Shown here piece after piece: positions 46,547 to 56,779 of a stretch of 64,000 nt of DNA. Source of the stretch: Pseudomonas sp. AKS31. GTDB taxonomy: Bacteria; Pseudomonadota; Gammaproteobacteria; Pseudomonadales; Pseudomonadaceae. Numbering within the stretch: the stretch's first letter is position 1; every line of letters begins with the position of its first letter. The notes beneath the pieces are model-generated. The model searched no databases. It was not told the DNA's origin and was given only the letters and a program-made list of their open reading frames with translations. The stretch is from assembly GCF_023634765.1 (NCBI RefSeq), contig NZ_JAMLFX010000001.1:24370-88369 (forward strand), in the 5' to 3' direction. The translations under genes were made by a program, and so were the position numbers.

Positions 46547-48019
46547 ATGGCTGTAACCACCGATCGTGCAGGCACCAAACCGTTGATCGAGAGGCGTTCG
46601 ATCGACTACATCCCGGAAGCGGAAAGACACGGTCGTCTGTTCAGCCAGTTCACCCTGTGGATGGGGGCCAACCTGCAAATCACCGCGATTGTCACCGGGG
46701 CCCTGGCCGTGGTGCTGGGTGGTGATGTGTTCTGGTCGCTGATCGGTCTGTTGATCGGTCAACTGCTCGGCGGCGGGGTGATGGCGTTGCATGCCGCGCA
46801 AGGGCCGAAACTAGGCCTGCCACAGATGATTTCCAGCCGCGTGCAGTTTGGCGTTTATGGCGCGGCAATCCCGATCGTGCTGGTGTGCCTGATGTACCTG
46901 GGCTTCACCGCCACCGGTACTGTGTTGTCCGGCCAGGCGCTGGGCCAGCTGTTTGGCGTCAGCGACACCGTCGGCATCCTGCTGTTCGCCAGTGTCATCG
47001 TGGTGGTCACGGTGCTCGGTTATCGGGTGATCCACTGGATCGGCCGGGTTGCCAGCGTAATTGGCGTGATCGCTTTCGTTTATCTGTTCAGCCGTCTGAT
47101 CAGTCAGGTTGATGTGGGTGCGCTCCTGCAAATCCGTCATTTCAGCTGGAGCAGCTTCCTGCTCGCGGTGTCCCTCGCGGCCTCTTGGCAGATCGCGTTT
47201 GGCCCGTATGTGGCGGACTATTCGCGCTACCTGCCGAGCAAGATTTCCTCGGTGAAAACCTTCTTTGCCGCTGGCGCCGGTTCGGTCATCGGCGCGCAGG
47301 TCGCGATGGTGCTTGGCGTGTTCGCCGCGGCTTCGGCCAACGGTCAATTCGCCGGGCATGAAGTGGCCTACATCGTCGGTCTGGGCGGCACCGGTGCTAC
47401 TGCAGCGCTGTTGTACTTCAGCATCGCGTTCGGCAAGGTGACGATCTCGACGCTGAACTCTTATGGCAGCTTCATGTGCATCGCCACCATCATCAGTGGT
47501 TTCAAGGGGCACCTGACGGTTACCCGGATGCAGCGTCTGGTGTTTGTGCTGGTCATTGTCGGTGCGGCAACCCTGATCGCTTTGCTCGGCCAGCACTCGT
47601 TCCTCGGTGCGTTCAAGTCTTTCATCCTGTTCCTGCTCGCGTTCTTCACACCCTGGAGCGCGATCAACCTGGTGGATTACTACTGCATCACCCGTGAGCG
47701 CTATGACGTTCCGGCCCTGGCCGATCCGAATGGTCGCTACGGTCGCTGGAACCTGCTCGGTATCAGCATCTATGTGTTCGGCGTGCTGGTGCAGCTGCCG
47801 TTCATCTCTACCAAGTTCTATACCGGTCCGCTGGTGGCTGCCCTCGGTGACGTGGATATTTCCTGGATCATCGGCCTGGTGCTGCCTGCTGCCCTTTACT
47901 ACGTGTGCGCAAAAAAATGGCACGGCTCGGTGCCCGATCAACTGATTCTGCCGGTCGAGCAGAACAGCGTTGTACCACCTGTAAAAAGTGGGGCCGGGCG
48001 CGCTGCGGCGCAGGCCTGA
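46547..48019 (+). CDS. NCS1 family permease, likely urocanate transporter
   Basis: 490 residues with about 12 hydrophobic helices and the NCS1 (cytosine/purine/allantoin permease) pattern, including SRLISQVDVG, ASWQIAFGPYVADYSRYLP and TLNSYGSFMCIATI. In P. fluorescens a permease at this place imports urocanate (HutTu); that assignment is inferred from position. It lies between hutU and the ABC transporter genes and is transcribed in the same direction. Confidence 0.87.
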   Translation: MAVTTDRAGTKPLIERRSIDYIPEAERHGRLFSQFTLWMGANLQITAIVTGALAVVLGGDVFWSLIGLLIGQLLGGGVMALHAAQGPKLGLPQMISSRVQFGVYGAAIPIVLVCLMYLGFTATGTVLSGQALGQLFGVSDTVGILLFASVIVVVTVLGYRVIHWIGRVASVIGVIAFVYLFSRLISQVDVGALLQIRHFSWSSFLLAVSLAASWQIAFGPYVADYSRYLPSKISSVKTFFAAGAGSVIGAQVAMVLGVFAAASANGQFAGHEVAYIVGLGGTGATAALLYFSIAFGKVTISTLNSYGSFMCIATIISGFKGHLTVTRMQRLVFVLVIVGAATLIALLGQHSFLGAFKSFILFLLAFFTPWSAINLVDYYCITRERYDVPALADPNGRYGRWNLLGISIYVFGVLVQLPFISTKFYTGPLVAALGDVDISWIIGLVLPAALYYVCAKKWHGSVPDQLILPVEQNSVVPPVKSGAGRAAAQA

Positions 48020-48088
48020 TTGGACGTGGACAGGGCTGGATGCCTCTTGACTGCCGTAAGCCAATTCATGATTAGGAGCGTCGAAACA

Positions 48089-49057
48089 ATGAAATCGAAC
48101 AAGACCCTGCTCACCACACTGCTGTCCATGGGCCTGTTGGCCAGTGCCGGTGCGACCCACGCCGCCGGCTGGTGCGAATCGGGCAAACCGGTGAAATTCG
48201 CCGGTCTGAACTGGGAAAGCGGCATGCTGCTGACCGACGTGCTGCAAGTGGTGCTGGAAAAAGGTTACGACTGCAAGACCGACAGCCTGCCGGGCAACTC
48301 CATCACCATGGAGAACGCCCTGAGCAGCAACGATATTCAAGTGTTCGCCGAAGAATGGGTCGGCCGTAGCGAGGTCTGGAACAAGGCCGAGAAGGCCGGC
48401 AAGGTCGTCGGTGTCGGTGCGCCGATCGTCGGCGCCGTGGAAGGCTGGTACGTGCCGCGTTACGTGATCGAAGGCGACGCCAAACGCAAGCTTGAGCCGA
48501 AAGCGCCGGACCTGAAAAACATCGCTGACCTGGGCAAATACGCGGCGATCTTCAAGGACGCCGAAGAGCCGTCCAAGGGCCGTTTCTACAACTGCCCGGC
48601 CGGCTGGACTTGCGAGCTCGATAACAGCGAAATGCTGAAAAGCTACGGTCTCGAAAACAGCTACACCAACTTCCGCCCGGGCACTGGCCCGGCGCTGGAC
48701 GCGGCGGTGCTGTCGAGCTACAAGCGTGGCGAACCGATCCTGTTCTACTACTGGTCGCCAACCCCGCTGATGGGCCAGATCGACGCGGTGAAACTGGAAG
48801 AGAAACCGGGCGTCGACAAGACCGTGAGCATCAAGGTCGGCCTGTCGAAAACCTTTCACGACGAAGCCCCGGAACTGGTCGCCGTGCTGGAAAAGGTCAA
48901 CCTGCCGATCGACCTGCTGAACCAGAATCTGGGACGCATGGCCAAGGAACGTATCGAGTCGCCAAAACTGGCGAAAATCTTCCTCAAGGAACATCCTGAG
49001 GTCTGGCATGCGTGGGTGAGCGACGACGCAGCCAAGAAAATCGACGCGGCCTTGTAG
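48089..49057 (+). CDS. hutX: ABC transporter substrate-binding protein HutX (OpuAC family)
   Basis: 322 residues from the ATG at 48089. Signal peptide (LLSMGLLASAGATHA) ends before AGWCESG. The rest is an OpuAC/glycine-betaine-type binding domain (VKFAGLNWESGMLLTDVLQ, FAEEWVGRSEVWNKAEKAG). With HutW and HutV it forms a histidine ABC importer. ATGs further upstream would displace the signal peptide. Confidence 0.92.
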   Translation: MKSNKTLLTTLLSMGLLASAGATHAAGWCESGKPVKFAGLNWESGMLLTDVLQVVLEKGYDCKTDSLPGNSITMENALSSNDIQVFAEEWVGRSEVWNKAEKAGKVVGVGAPIVGAVEGWYVPRYVIEGDAKRKLEPKAPDLKNIADLGKYAAIFKDAEEPSKGRFYNCPAGWTCELDNSEMLKSYGLENSYTNFRPGTGPALDAAVLSSYKRGEPILFYYWSPTPLMGQIDAVKLEEKPGVDKTVSIKVGLSKTFHDEAPELVAVLEKVNLPIDLLNQNLGRMAKERIESPKLAKIFLKEHPEVWHAWVSDDAAKKIDAAL

Positions 49058-49127
49058 GTTGAGTTTATCCGGCTGCCGGTAACGGCAGTCGGACGCTTGA
49101 TCGCAACCCCTTGATTGAGAGTCTCTT

Positions 49128-49979
49128 ATGTTTCCCGAAAGCTTTACCTTTTCCATCGCCGACTGGGTCAACGGTTGGGTCGATTCGCTGGTCACCAACT
49201 ACGGTGATGTATTCCGCCACATCTCCGACACCCTGCTGTGGGCCATCGTCAATCTCGAAGGTTTGCTGCGTGCGGCGCCGTGGTGGTTGATGCTGGCGAT
49301 CGTCGGTGTGGTCGCCTGGCATGCCACGCGCAAAGTCGTGACCACCGCGGTCATCGTCGGTCTGCTGTTCCTCGTCGGCGCCGTCGGCCTGTGGGACAAG
49401 CTGATGCAGACGCTGGCGCTGATGATGGTCGCGACGATCATTTCGGTGCTGATCGGCATTCCGCTGGGGATTCTCTCGGCGCGCAGCAATCGCCTGCGTT
49501 CGGTGCTGATGCCGCTGCTCGACATCATGCAAACCATGCCGAGTTTCGTTTACCTGATCCCGGTGCTGATGCTGTTCGGTCTGGGCAAGGTCCCGGCGAT
49601 TTTCGCCACGGTGATCTACGCCGCGCCGCCGCTGATTCGCCTGACCGATCTGGGCATTCGCCAGGTCGACGGCGAAGTTATGGAAGCGATCAACGCCTTC
49701 GGCGCCAACCGCTGGCAGCAGCTGTTCGGTGTGCAACTGCCGCTGGCCCTGCCGAGCATCATGGCCGGGATCAACCAGACCACCATGATGGCCCTGTCGA
49801 TGGTGGTGATTGCCTCGATGATCGGTGCCCGTGGCCTCGGTGAAGACGTATTGGTCGGGATTCAGACCCTCAACGTCGGACGCGGCCTCGAAGCCGGTCT
49901 GGCGATCGTGATTCTCGCAGTGGTCATCGACCGCATTACTCAGGCGTACGGTCGGCCACGGCATGAGGTGAGCAAATGA
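49128..49979 (+). CDS. hutW: ABC transporter permease HutW
   Basis: 283 residues with about six transmembrane helices (LMLAIVGVVAWHATR, TAVIVGLLFLVGAVGL, LMMVATIISVLIGIP). The permease EAA-type loop that contacts the ATPase is around EVMEAINAFGANRWQQLFGV. The gene follows hutX after 70 bases and its stop overlaps the hutV ATG by four bases. Confidence 0.94.
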   Translation: MFPESFTFSIADWVNGWVDSLVTNYGDVFRHISDTLLWAIVNLEGLLRAAPWWLMLAIVGVVAWHATRKVVTTAVIVGLLFLVGAVGLWDKLMQTLALMMVATIISVLIGIPLGILSARSNRLRSVLMPLLDIMQTMPSFVYLIPVLMLFGLGKVPAIFATVIYAAPPLIRLTDLGIRQVDGEVMEAINAFGANRWQQLFGVQLPLALPSIMAGINQTTMMALSMVVIASMIGARGLGEDVLVGIQTLNVGRGLEAGLAIVILAVVIDRITQAYGRPRHEVSK

Positions 49980-50806
49980 GCAACGCAACCGTGAGCAAGA
50001 TCGAAGTCAAAAACGTCTTCAAGATTTTCGGCAACCGCGCCAAAGATGCACTGGCCATGGTCGGCCAGGGCAAGACCAAGGATCAGGTGCTGAACGAAAC
50101 CGGTTGCGTGGTCGGGGTCAACGACCTGTCACTGAGCATCGGTACCGGCGAGATCTTCGTGATCATGGGCCTGTCCGGTTCCGGCAAATCGACGCTGGTG
50201 CGCCACTTCAATCGTCTGATCGACCCGACCAGCGGCGCGATCCTGGTCGACGGCGTGGACATCCTGCAATACGACATGGACGCCCTGCGCGAATTTCGCC
50301 GACACAAGATCAGCATGGTGTTCCAAAGCTTCGGCCTGCTGCCGCACAAGTCTGTGCTCGACAACGTTGCCTACGGCCTGAAAGTGCGTGGCGAGAGCAA
50401 GCAAATGTGCTCGGAGCGCGCGCTGCACTGGATCAACACCGTGGGCCTCAAAGGCTACGAAAACAAATACCCGCACCAGCTCTCCGGCGGCATGCGTCAG
50501 CGTGTCGGCCTGGCCCGCGCCTTGGCGGCGGACACCGACATCATCCTGATGGACGAAGCGTTCAGTGCGCTGGATCCGCTGATCCGCGCCGAAATGCAGG
50601 ACCAGTTGCTGGAGCTGCAAAAGACCCTGCACAAGACCATCGTCTTCATCACCCACGACCTCGACGAGGCCGTGCGCATCGGTAACCGCATTGCGATTCT
50701 CAAGGATGGCCGGCTGATTCAGGTCGGCACGCCAAGAGAGATCCTGCATTCGCCGGCGGATGAGTATGTCGACCGGTTCGTGCAGCGGCGGGCGGCAGTG
50801 GTTTGA
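49976..50806 (+). CDS. hutV: ABC transporter ATP-binding protein HutV
   Basis: 276 residues, ATPase of the OpuAA/ProV class. Motifs: GLSGSGKSTLVRHFNRL (Walker A), LSGGMRQRVGLARALA (signature) and IILMDEAFSALDPL (Walker B), then the switch His in IVFITHDLDEAV. No CBS domains follow, unlike long ProV. It energises histidine uptake with HutXW. Confidence 0.96.
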   Translation: MSNATVSKIEVKNVFKIFGNRAKDALAMVGQGKTKDQVLNETGCVVGVNDLSLSIGTGEIFVIMGLSGSGKSTLVRHFNRLIDPTSGAILVDGVDILQYDMDALREFRRHKISMVFQSFGLLPHKSVLDNVAYGLKVRGESKQMCSERALHWINTVGLKGYENKYPHQLSGGMRQRVGLARALAADTDIILMDEAFSALDPLIRAEMQDQLLELQKTLHKTIVFITHDLDEAVRIGNRIAILKDGRLIQVGTPREILHSPADEYVDRFVQRRAAVV

Positions 50807-50836
50807 TCTGAATTATGCAGTGCACTGACTGGCCCT

Positions 50837-50952
50837 ATCGCTGGCAAGCCAGCTCCCACAGGGGTTGTGTGAACAATGAGGGCTCGCAGGCCCAGTTCCT
50901 ACAGAGATTGTGTGAACACTGGAGATCCTGTGGGAGCTGGCTTGCCAGCAAT
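50837..50952. repeat. REP cluster of three, TGTGGGAGCTGG type
   Basis: Two inverted full arms (ATCGCTGGCAAGCCAGCTCC and TGTGGGAGCTGGCTTGCCAG) flank a third, degenerate unit (GGGCTCGCAGGCCCAGTTCC) at 50880. TTGTGTGAACA is repeated on both sides of the middle unit, suggesting tandem duplication inside a REPIN. It separates hutV from hutH1. Confidence 0.8.
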
Positions 50953-50994
50953 GAGGCCGGTAAAGCTGCATCAATATTACGGTTGAGGTTTTAG

Positions 50995-52518
50995 ATGTCC
51001 CAGGCTGAAAAAATCGTTATCACCGGCGCCCCTCTGCGCTGGCAGGACGTGGTCGCTGTCGCCCGTCACAGCGCGCCGCTGGAACTGTCCAGCGACACCT
51101 GGGCGCGCATCGAAAACGCCCAAGGTATCGTCCAGCGCATCGTCGCCAGTGGCGAACGGGCTTATGGCGTCAACACCGGTCTGGGCGGCTTGTCCAACGT
51201 CTCGCTTAAAGACGAACAACTCAGCCAACTCTCGCGCAACACCCTGCTCAGTCACGCTTGCGGCGTGGGCCCGGTACTCGCCGACGAGCAGACTCGCGCG
51301 ATCATCTGCGCGGCGATCCACAACTACAGCCACGGCAAATCCGGGATCCACCGCCGCGTGGTTGAAGGCCTGCTGGCGCTGCTCAATCGCGGCATCACTC
51401 CGCAAGTGCCATCGCAAGGTTCGGTGGGCTACCTGACGCACATGGCGCATATCGGCATCGCGCTGATCGGCGTCGGTAATGTCAGCCATCGCGGCCAGAT
51501 TACCTCGGCGCAACAGGCATTGGTCGAAGAAGGTCTGCAGCCGGTGCAACTGGGTGCGAAGGACGGCTTGTGCCTGGTGAACGGCACGCCGTGCATGACC
51601 GGCCTCAGCTGTCTGGCAATTGCTGATGCGACGCGTCTGGTGCAGTGGGCCGATGTCATCGGCGCGATGAGTTTCGAAGCCCAGCGCGGTCAGATCGATG
51701 CGTTCGATGCCGAGATCATCGCGTTGAAACCGCACCCGGGCATGCAGCAGGTCGGCGTCAATTTACGTGCGTTGCTCGATGGCAGTGACGTGATCGCCTC
51801 GAGCAAAGGCATTCGTACTCAGGACGCCTTGAGCATCCGTTCGATCCCGCAGGTGCACGGCGCCGCGCGCGATCAACTGGAACACGCGATCAGACAGGTC
51901 GAAGCCGAACTCAATGGCTGCACCGACAACCCGCTGTTGCTCGGCACGCCGGACAACTTCCGGGTGATGTCGCAAGCCAACCCGCATGGGCAATCGGTGG
52001 CGATGGCGGCGGATCTGCTGGCGATTGCGATGGCCGAAATCGGCTCGATTGCCGAGCGTCGCCTCGATCGTCTGGTCAACCCGCACGTCAGCGGTCTGCC
52101 GGCGTTTCTGGTGGCCAATCCGGGGGTGAATTCCGGGATGATGATCGTGCAATACGTCGCCGCATCGCTGTGTGCGGAAAACCGTCAATTGGCGCAACCG
52201 GCGGTGCTCGATAACTACATCACCTCGGGCCTGCAGGAAGACCATTTGAGCATGGGCACCAACGCCGCGCTGAAGCTGCACCGCGCGCTGGAAAACTGCA
52301 CGCAGATCCTCGCCATCGAGTACCTGCTGGCGGCGCAGGCGTTTGAATTTCTCAAGGAACAGCGCTTTGGCGTGGGCACTGACCGCGCGTGGCGACTGCT
52401 GCGCGAAACGGTCCCGGCCTACGATCAGGATCGCTGGCTGGCGCCGGACATCGCTGCCGCTGCGAGCGTTTTGAAAAACACGAATCTGCCGCACAACGTT
52501 TTACCGAATTTGCACTGA
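50995..52518 (+). CDS. hutH1: Histidase paralogue HutH1 lacking the MIO cofactor motif
   Basis: 507 residues, homologous along its whole length to HutH2 downstream. In HutH2 the loop [16 protein letters not shown] carries Ala-Ser-Gly, which cyclises into MIO; here it reads [13 protein letters not shown], three residues shorter with the ASG triad removed. The Tyr of QDPYSLR is Leu (QDALSIR), and NFH is NPH. The His in LSHACGVG, the NGTP Asn, and the QEDH Gln/Glu remain. It cannot be a normal ammonia-lyase. The frame is intact, so it is probably retained for another role, such as binding a hut metabolite or regulating. The fluorescent-pseudomonad literature describes two HutH proteins, with HutH2 as the histidase. 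Confidence 0.93.
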   Translation: MSQAEKIVITGAPLRWQDVVAVARHSAPLELSSDTWARIENAQGIVQRIVASGERAYGVNTGLGGLSNVSLKDEQLSQLSRNTLLSHACGVGPVLADEQTRAIICAAIHNYSHGKSGIHRRVVEGLLALLNRGITPQVPSQGSVGYLTHMAHIGIALIGVGNVSHRGQITSAQQALVEEGLQPVQLGAKDGLCLVNGTPCMTGLSCLAIADATRLVQWADVIGAMSFEAQRGQIDAFDAEIIALKPHPGMQQVGVNLRALLDGSDVIASSKGIRTQDALSIRSIPQVHGAARDQLEHAIRQVEAELNGCTDNPLLLGTPDNFRVMSQANPHGQSVAMAADLLAIAMAEIGSIAERRLDRLVNPHVSGLPAFLVANPGVNSGMMIVQYVAASLCAENRQLAQPAVLDNYITSGLQEDHLSMGTNAALKLHRALENCTQILAIEYLLAAQAFEFLKEQRFGVGTDRAWRLLRETVPAYDQDRWLAPDIAAAASVLKNTNLPHNVLPNLH

Positions 52519-52634
52519 CCAATACCCACGCCAGCGTGCCAAGGCGCGACTCCCCAAAAGGCGAGACGCGACGGACAACGGACATCTCCGGAGCGTCTGG
52601 CGAGTTAATAACAAACTCTCAAAAGGAGCACAAA

Positions 52635-54167
52635 ATGACTGCGCTGAACCTGATTCCCGGCCAACTGAGCCTGGCCCAACTGCGTGATGTCTACCAGAAC
52701 CCGGTCAAGCTGACGCTCGACAACAGCGCCTCCGCGCAGATCGAAGCCAGCGTCGCCTGCGTCGAGCAGATCCTCGCCGAGAACCGCACTGCGTACGGCA
52801 TCAATACCGGTTTTGGCCTGCTGGCCTCGACGCGCATCGCCAGCGAAGACCTGGAAAACCTCCAGCGCTCGCTGGTGTTGTCCCACGCTGCGGGTGTCGG
52901 TCAGCCGATCAGCGATGAGCTGGTGCGGCTGATCATGGTGCTCAAGGTCAACAGCCTCAGCCGTGGGTTCTCCGGCATCCGCCGTGTAGTGATCGATGCG
53001 CTGATCGCGCTGATCAACGCCGAGGTCTATCCGCACATTCCGCTGAAAGGTTCGGTCGGTGCCTCGGGTGACCTCGCGCCATTGGCGCACATGTCGCTGG
53101 TGCTGCTGGGCGAGGGCAAGGCGCGCTACAAGGGCGAGTGGATGGAAGCCACCGAAGCGCTGAAAGTCGCCGGTCTGACCCCGCTGACCCTGGCCGCGAA
53201 AGAAGGCCTGGCGCTGCTCAACGGCACTCAGGTTTCCACCGCGTTCGCACTGCGCGGCTTGTTTGAAGGTGAAGACTTGTTCGCTGGCGCGCTCGCGCTG
53301 GGCGGTCTGACGGTTGAAGCGGTATTGGGTTCGCGCTCGCCGTTCGATGCACGCATTCATGCGGCTCGCGGCCAGAAAGGTCAGATCGACGCTGCCGCTG
53401 CTTACCGCGATCTGCTCGGTGAGCGCAGCGAAGTCTCCGACTCGCACCAGAACTGCGAAAAGGTTCAAGACCCGTACTCGCTACGCTGCCAGCCGCAAGT
53501 CATGGGTGCCTGCCTGACGCAGTTCCGTCAGGCTGCAGAAGTGCTCGCCGTCGAAGCCAACGCGGTTTCCGATAACCCATTGGTATTTGCTGCCGAAGGT
53601 GACGTGATTTCCGGCGGTAACTTCCATGCCGAACCGGTGGCCATGGCCGCTGACAACATGGCGCTGGCCATCGCCGAGATCGGCTCGCTGAGCGAACGCC
53701 GCATCTCGCTGATGATGGACAAGCACATGTCGCAACTGCCGCCGTTCCTCGTCGCTAACGGTGGTGTGAACTCCGGCTTCATGATCGCGCAAGTAACTGC
53801 GGCAGCACTGGCCAGCGAAAACAAGGCGCTGTCCCATCCGCATTCGGTCGACAGCCTGCCGACCTCGGCCAACCAGGAAGACCACGTGTCGATGGCTCCG
53901 GCCGCCGGCAAGCGTCTGTGGGAAATGGCCGAGAACACTCGCGGGATTCTCGCGGTGGAATGGCTGGCGGCGGTGCAGGGCCTGGATCTGCGTAACGGCC
54001 TGAAGACCTCGGCGAAGCTGGAACAGGCGCGGGCGATTTTGCGTAAGGAAGTGCCGTTTTATGAGAAGGACCGGTTCTTTGCGCCGGACATCAATGCGGC
54101 GACTGAATTGTTGGCTTCGCGGTGTTTGACTGAGCTGGTTTCGGCGAAATTGCTGCCTAGTTTGTAA
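52635..54167 (+). CDS. hutH: Histidine ammonia-lyase HutH2
   Basis: 510 residues from the ATG at 52635 (AAAAGGAG upstream). It removes ammonia from histidine to make urocanate. MIO forms from Ala-Ser-Gly in [16 protein letters not shown]; the catalytic Tyr is in [12 protein letters not shown], and the other key residues are in [29 protein letters not shown] and NQEDHVSM. It is the only enzymatically competent histidase in the window. hutI follows after a 580-base repeat-filled gap, unusual inside an operon. Confidence 0.97.
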   Translation: MTALNLIPGQLSLAQLRDVYQNPVKLTLDNSASAQIEASVACVEQILAENRTAYGINTGFGLLASTRIASEDLENLQRSLVLSHAAGVGQPISDELVRLIMVLKVNSLSRGFSGIRRVVIDALIALINAEVYPHIPLKGSVGASGDLAPLAHMSLVLLGEGKARYKGEWMEATEALKVAGLTPLTLAAKEGLALLNGTQVSTAFALRGLFEGEDLFAGALALGGLTVEAVLGSRSPFDARIHAARGQKGQIDAAAAYRDLLGERSEVSDSHQNCEKVQDPYSLRCQPQVMGACLTQFRQAAEVLAVEANAVSDNPLVFAAEGDVISGGNFHAEPVAMAADNMALAIAEIGSLSERRISLMMDKHMSQLPPFLVANGGVNSGFMIAQVTAAALASENKALSHPHSVDSLPTSANQEDHVSMAPAAGKRLWEMAENTRGILAVEWLAAVQGLDLRNGLKTSAKLEQARAILRKEVPFYEKDRFFAPDINAATELLASRCLTELVSAKLLPSL

Positions 54168-54206
54168 GTGTGTTTTCAGGGGGAGTTTTGTTGTTAGTGA
54201 AATCGA

Positions 54207-54710
54207 TCCCCCTCACCCCAGCCCTCTCCCCCAGGGGGGAGAGGGGGAAGGGAGCCGATCTTCATGGTTTTCAAAGCCTGGGTTCGGCTCGAGATTTTCA
54301 AGTCGCTGTACCTCGACATAACAACCCGGTCAGTCCTTCTTCTCCGGGAGTGAGAGGGGGAAAAGAGCAGATCCTCGTGGTTTTCAGAGCCTGAGTTTGG
54401 CTCAAGATTTTCAGGTCGCTGTACCTCGACATAACAACCCGGTCAGTCCTTCTTCTCCGGGAGTGAGAGGGGGAAAAGAGCAGATCCTCGTGGTTTTCAG
54501 AGCCTGAGTTTGGCTCAAGATTTTCAGGTCGATGTACCTCGACAGAACAACGGTCAGTCCTTTTTCGTCCCTGTGAGAGAGAGGGAAAAGGAAGTCGATC
54601 TCGGTGAGCTTCAAGGCCTGAGTTCGGCTCAAGACTTTCAGGTCGGCGTACCTCGACAGAACAACCCGGTCAGTCCCCTCTCCCTCCGGGAGAGGGCTAG
54701 GGTGAGGGGC
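54207..54710. repeat. Expanded CCCTCACCC-type element with 113-bp tandem repeats
   Basis: The outer ends are inverted (CCCCCTCACCCCAGCCCTCT and GAGAGGGCTAGGGTGAGGGG), like the elements at 17586, 27080 and 63071. The core contains four tandem units of 113–114 bases; GTACCTCGACA recurs at 54308, 54421, 54534 and 54648. The first two full periods are identical over 111 bases, so the expansion is recent. It fills the 584-base gap between hutH2 and hutI with no gene. Confidence 0.88.
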
Positions 54711-54751
54711 TTTTCAAGGCTACCCACCAAACCAACTAACGGAGGCCAACA

Positions 54752-55957
54752 GTGAAAACCCTCTGGCAACACTGCCACGTCGCAACCATGGCGCAGGGCG
54801 TCTACTCGATCATCGAGGATGCGGCCATCGTGACGTCCGGTGCGCTCATCGAGTGGATCGGCCCGCGCAATCAATTGCCGTCCGGCGAATACCCGGCGGT
54901 CAATGACCTGCAAGGCGCGTGGGTCACCCCCGGCCTGATCGACTGCCACACCCACACGGTGTTCGGTGGCAACCGCAGTGGCGAATTCGAAAAACGTCTG
55001 CAAGGTGTCAGCTACGCGGAAATCGCCGCGTCCGGTGGCGGCATCGCCAGCACTGTGCGTGCGACGCGCGAAGCCACTGAAGATGAACTGTTTGCCAGCG
55101 CCGCCAAACGTCTGAAAAGCCTCATGCGCGACGGCGTGACCACGGTGGAAATGAAGTCCGGTTACGGCCTCGACCTGGCCAACGAACGCAAGATCCTGCG
55201 GGTCATCCGTCGCTTGGAAAAGGAGCTGCCAATCAGCGTGCGCAGCACCTGCCTCGCCGCTCATGCATTGCCGCCGGAGTACAAGGATCGCGCCGACGAC
55301 TACATTGATCTGATCTGCACTGAAATGCTCCCCGCGCTGGCTGCCGAAGGGTTGGTCGACGCCGTGGACGCTTTCTGCGAATACCTGGCGTTCTCGCCAG
55401 AGCAGGTCGAGCGAGTGTTCATCGCCGCGCAAAAACTCGGCCTGCCAGTGAAGCTGCATGCCGAACAGCTGTCATCGCTGCACGGCTCCAGCCTCGCCGC
55501 GCGATACAAGGCGTTGTCTGCCGATCACCTGGAGTTCATGGACGAGGCCGACGCCATTGCCATGGCCGCATCCGACACCGTCGCGGTGCTGTTGCCGGGC
55601 GCGTTCTACTTCCTGCGTGAAACCCAGCTGCCGCCGATGGACGCCTTGCGCAAGCACAAGGTGAAAATCGCCATCGCCAGTGACCTCAACCCCGGCACCT
55701 CGCCGGCGCTGTCGTTGCGCCTGATGCTGAACATGGCCTGCACTTGCTTGCGCATGACCCCGGAAGAAGCCCTGGCCGGCGCGACCATTCACGCCGCACA
55801 AGCGCTGGGCATGGCCGACACCCACGGTTCGCTGGAAGTCGGCAAGGTCGCCGATTTCGTCGCCTGGTACATCGATCGCCCGGCGGATCTGGCCTATTGG
55901 CTCGGTGGTGATCTGGATAAACGCGTCGTGCGTCACGGCGTCGAATCAAATCTATAG
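54752..55957 (+). CDS. hutI: Imidazolonepropionase HutI
   Basis: 401 residues, GTG start with GGAGG upstream. It hydrolyses imidazolonepropionate to formimidoylglutamate. Amidohydrolase motifs: [19 protein letters not shown] (metal His pair and substrate Arg), [25 protein letters not shown] and [17 protein letters not shown] (metal Asp). hutG begins 10 bases after its stop. Confidence 0.97.
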   Translation: MKTLWQHCHVATMAQGVYSIIEDAAIVTSGALIEWIGPRNQLPSGEYPAVNDLQGAWVTPGLIDCHTHTVFGGNRSGEFEKRLQGVSYAEIAASGGGIASTVRATREATEDELFASAAKRLKSLMRDGVTTVEMKSGYGLDLANERKILRVIRRLEKELPISVRSTCLAAHALPPEYKDRADDYIDLICTEMLPALAAEGLVDAVDAFCEYLAFSPEQVERVFIAAQKLGLPVKLHAEQLSSLHGSSLAARYKALSADHLEFMDEADAIAMAASDTVAVLLPGAFYFLRETQLPPMDALRKHKVKIAIASDLNPGTSPALSLRLMLNMACTCLRMTPEEALAGATIHAAQALGMADTHGSLEVGKVADFVAWYIDRPADLAYWLGGDLDKRVVRHGVESNL

Positions 55958-55967
55958 GAGGGCGGTT

Positions 55968-56771
55968 GTGGATAAGGTTCTGAGTTTCAAACAAGGTCGT
56001 GTGCCGTTGCTGATCAGCATGCCGCATGCCGGCGTGCGCCTGACCCCAGCGGTGGAAGCCGGGTTGATCGCCGATGCGAAAAGCCTGCCGGACACTGACT
56101 GGCATATCCCCCGGCTTTACGATTTTGCTGAAGAACTGGGCGCCAGTACATTGGCTGCCGAGTACTCGCGTTTTGTCATTGATCTAAATCGGCCGTCCGA
56201 CGACAAACCGTTGTACGCCGGTGCAACCACCGGGCTGTATCCGGCGACGCTGTTCGATGGCATCCCGTTGTTCCGCGAAGGGCACGAGCCGTCGAAAGAA
56301 GAGCGCGCAACTTACCTGGAACAGATCTGGACGCCTTACCACCGCACGCTTCAGGAAGAACTGGCGCGATTGAAAGCCGAATTCGGCTACGCGCTGCTGT
56401 TCGACGCGCACTCGATCCGCTCGATCATCCCGCACCTGTTCGACGGCAAACTACCGGACTTCAACCTCGGCACCTTCAATGGCGCCAGTTGTGATCCGCA
56501 ATTGGCCACGCAACTTGAAGCGATCTGCGCGCGTCACGGCCAATACAGCCACGTGCTCAACGGACGCTTCAAGGGCGGCCACATCACCCGTCATTACGGC
56601 AACCCGGCCGAAAACATCCACGCCGTGCAACTGGAGCTTGGCCAGTGCACCTACATGGAAGAGTTTGAACCGTTCCGCTATCGCGACGACCTGGCCGAGC
56701 CGACGCGGGTGGTGCTCAAAGAGTTGCTGCAAGGCTATCTGGCCTGGGGCGAAAAACACTACGGCGGCTGA
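55968..56771 (+). CDS. hutG: N-formylglutamate deformylase HutG
   Basis: 267 residues from a GTG at 55968 with TAGGAGG upstream. It splits N-formylglutamate into glutamate and formate, the last step of the HutF branch. Family motifs: LLISMPHAGVRLTP, the FDAHSIRSIIPHLFDG metal region, FKGGHITRHYGNP and the ELGQCTYMEE segment. The frame continues upstream inside hutI but the hutI stop and the ribosome-binding site fix the start. Confidence 0.96.
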   Translation: MDKVLSFKQGRVPLLISMPHAGVRLTPAVEAGLIADAKSLPDTDWHIPRLYDFAEELGASTLAAEYSRFVIDLNRPSDDKPLYAGATTGLYPATLFDGIPLFREGHEPSKEERATYLEQIWTPYHRTLQEELARLKAEFGYALLFDAHSIRSIIPHLFDGKLPDFNLGTFNGASCDPQLATQLEAICARHGQYSHVLNGRFKGGHITRHYGNPAENIHAVQLELGQCTYMEEFEPFRYRDDLAEPTRVVLKELLQGYLAWGEKHYGG

Positions 56772-56779
56772 TCCACCCC

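Noticed and set aside
46811..49198. A 795-codon leftward open frame across the permease and hutX
   Set aside because: It is antisense to two well-supported genes in GC-rich DNA, spans their boundary, and encodes a low-complexity Gln/His/Arg-rich product with no family resemblance.
50929..50945. GG-N10-GC match to a sigma54 promoter before hutH1
   Set aside because: TGGGAGCTGGCTTGCC is simply the REP consensus, which mimics the spacing; the same match occurs at every copy of this REP type.
54308..54650. CRISPR-like array
   Set aside because: The 113-bp units are contiguous with no unique spacers, and no cas genes are near.
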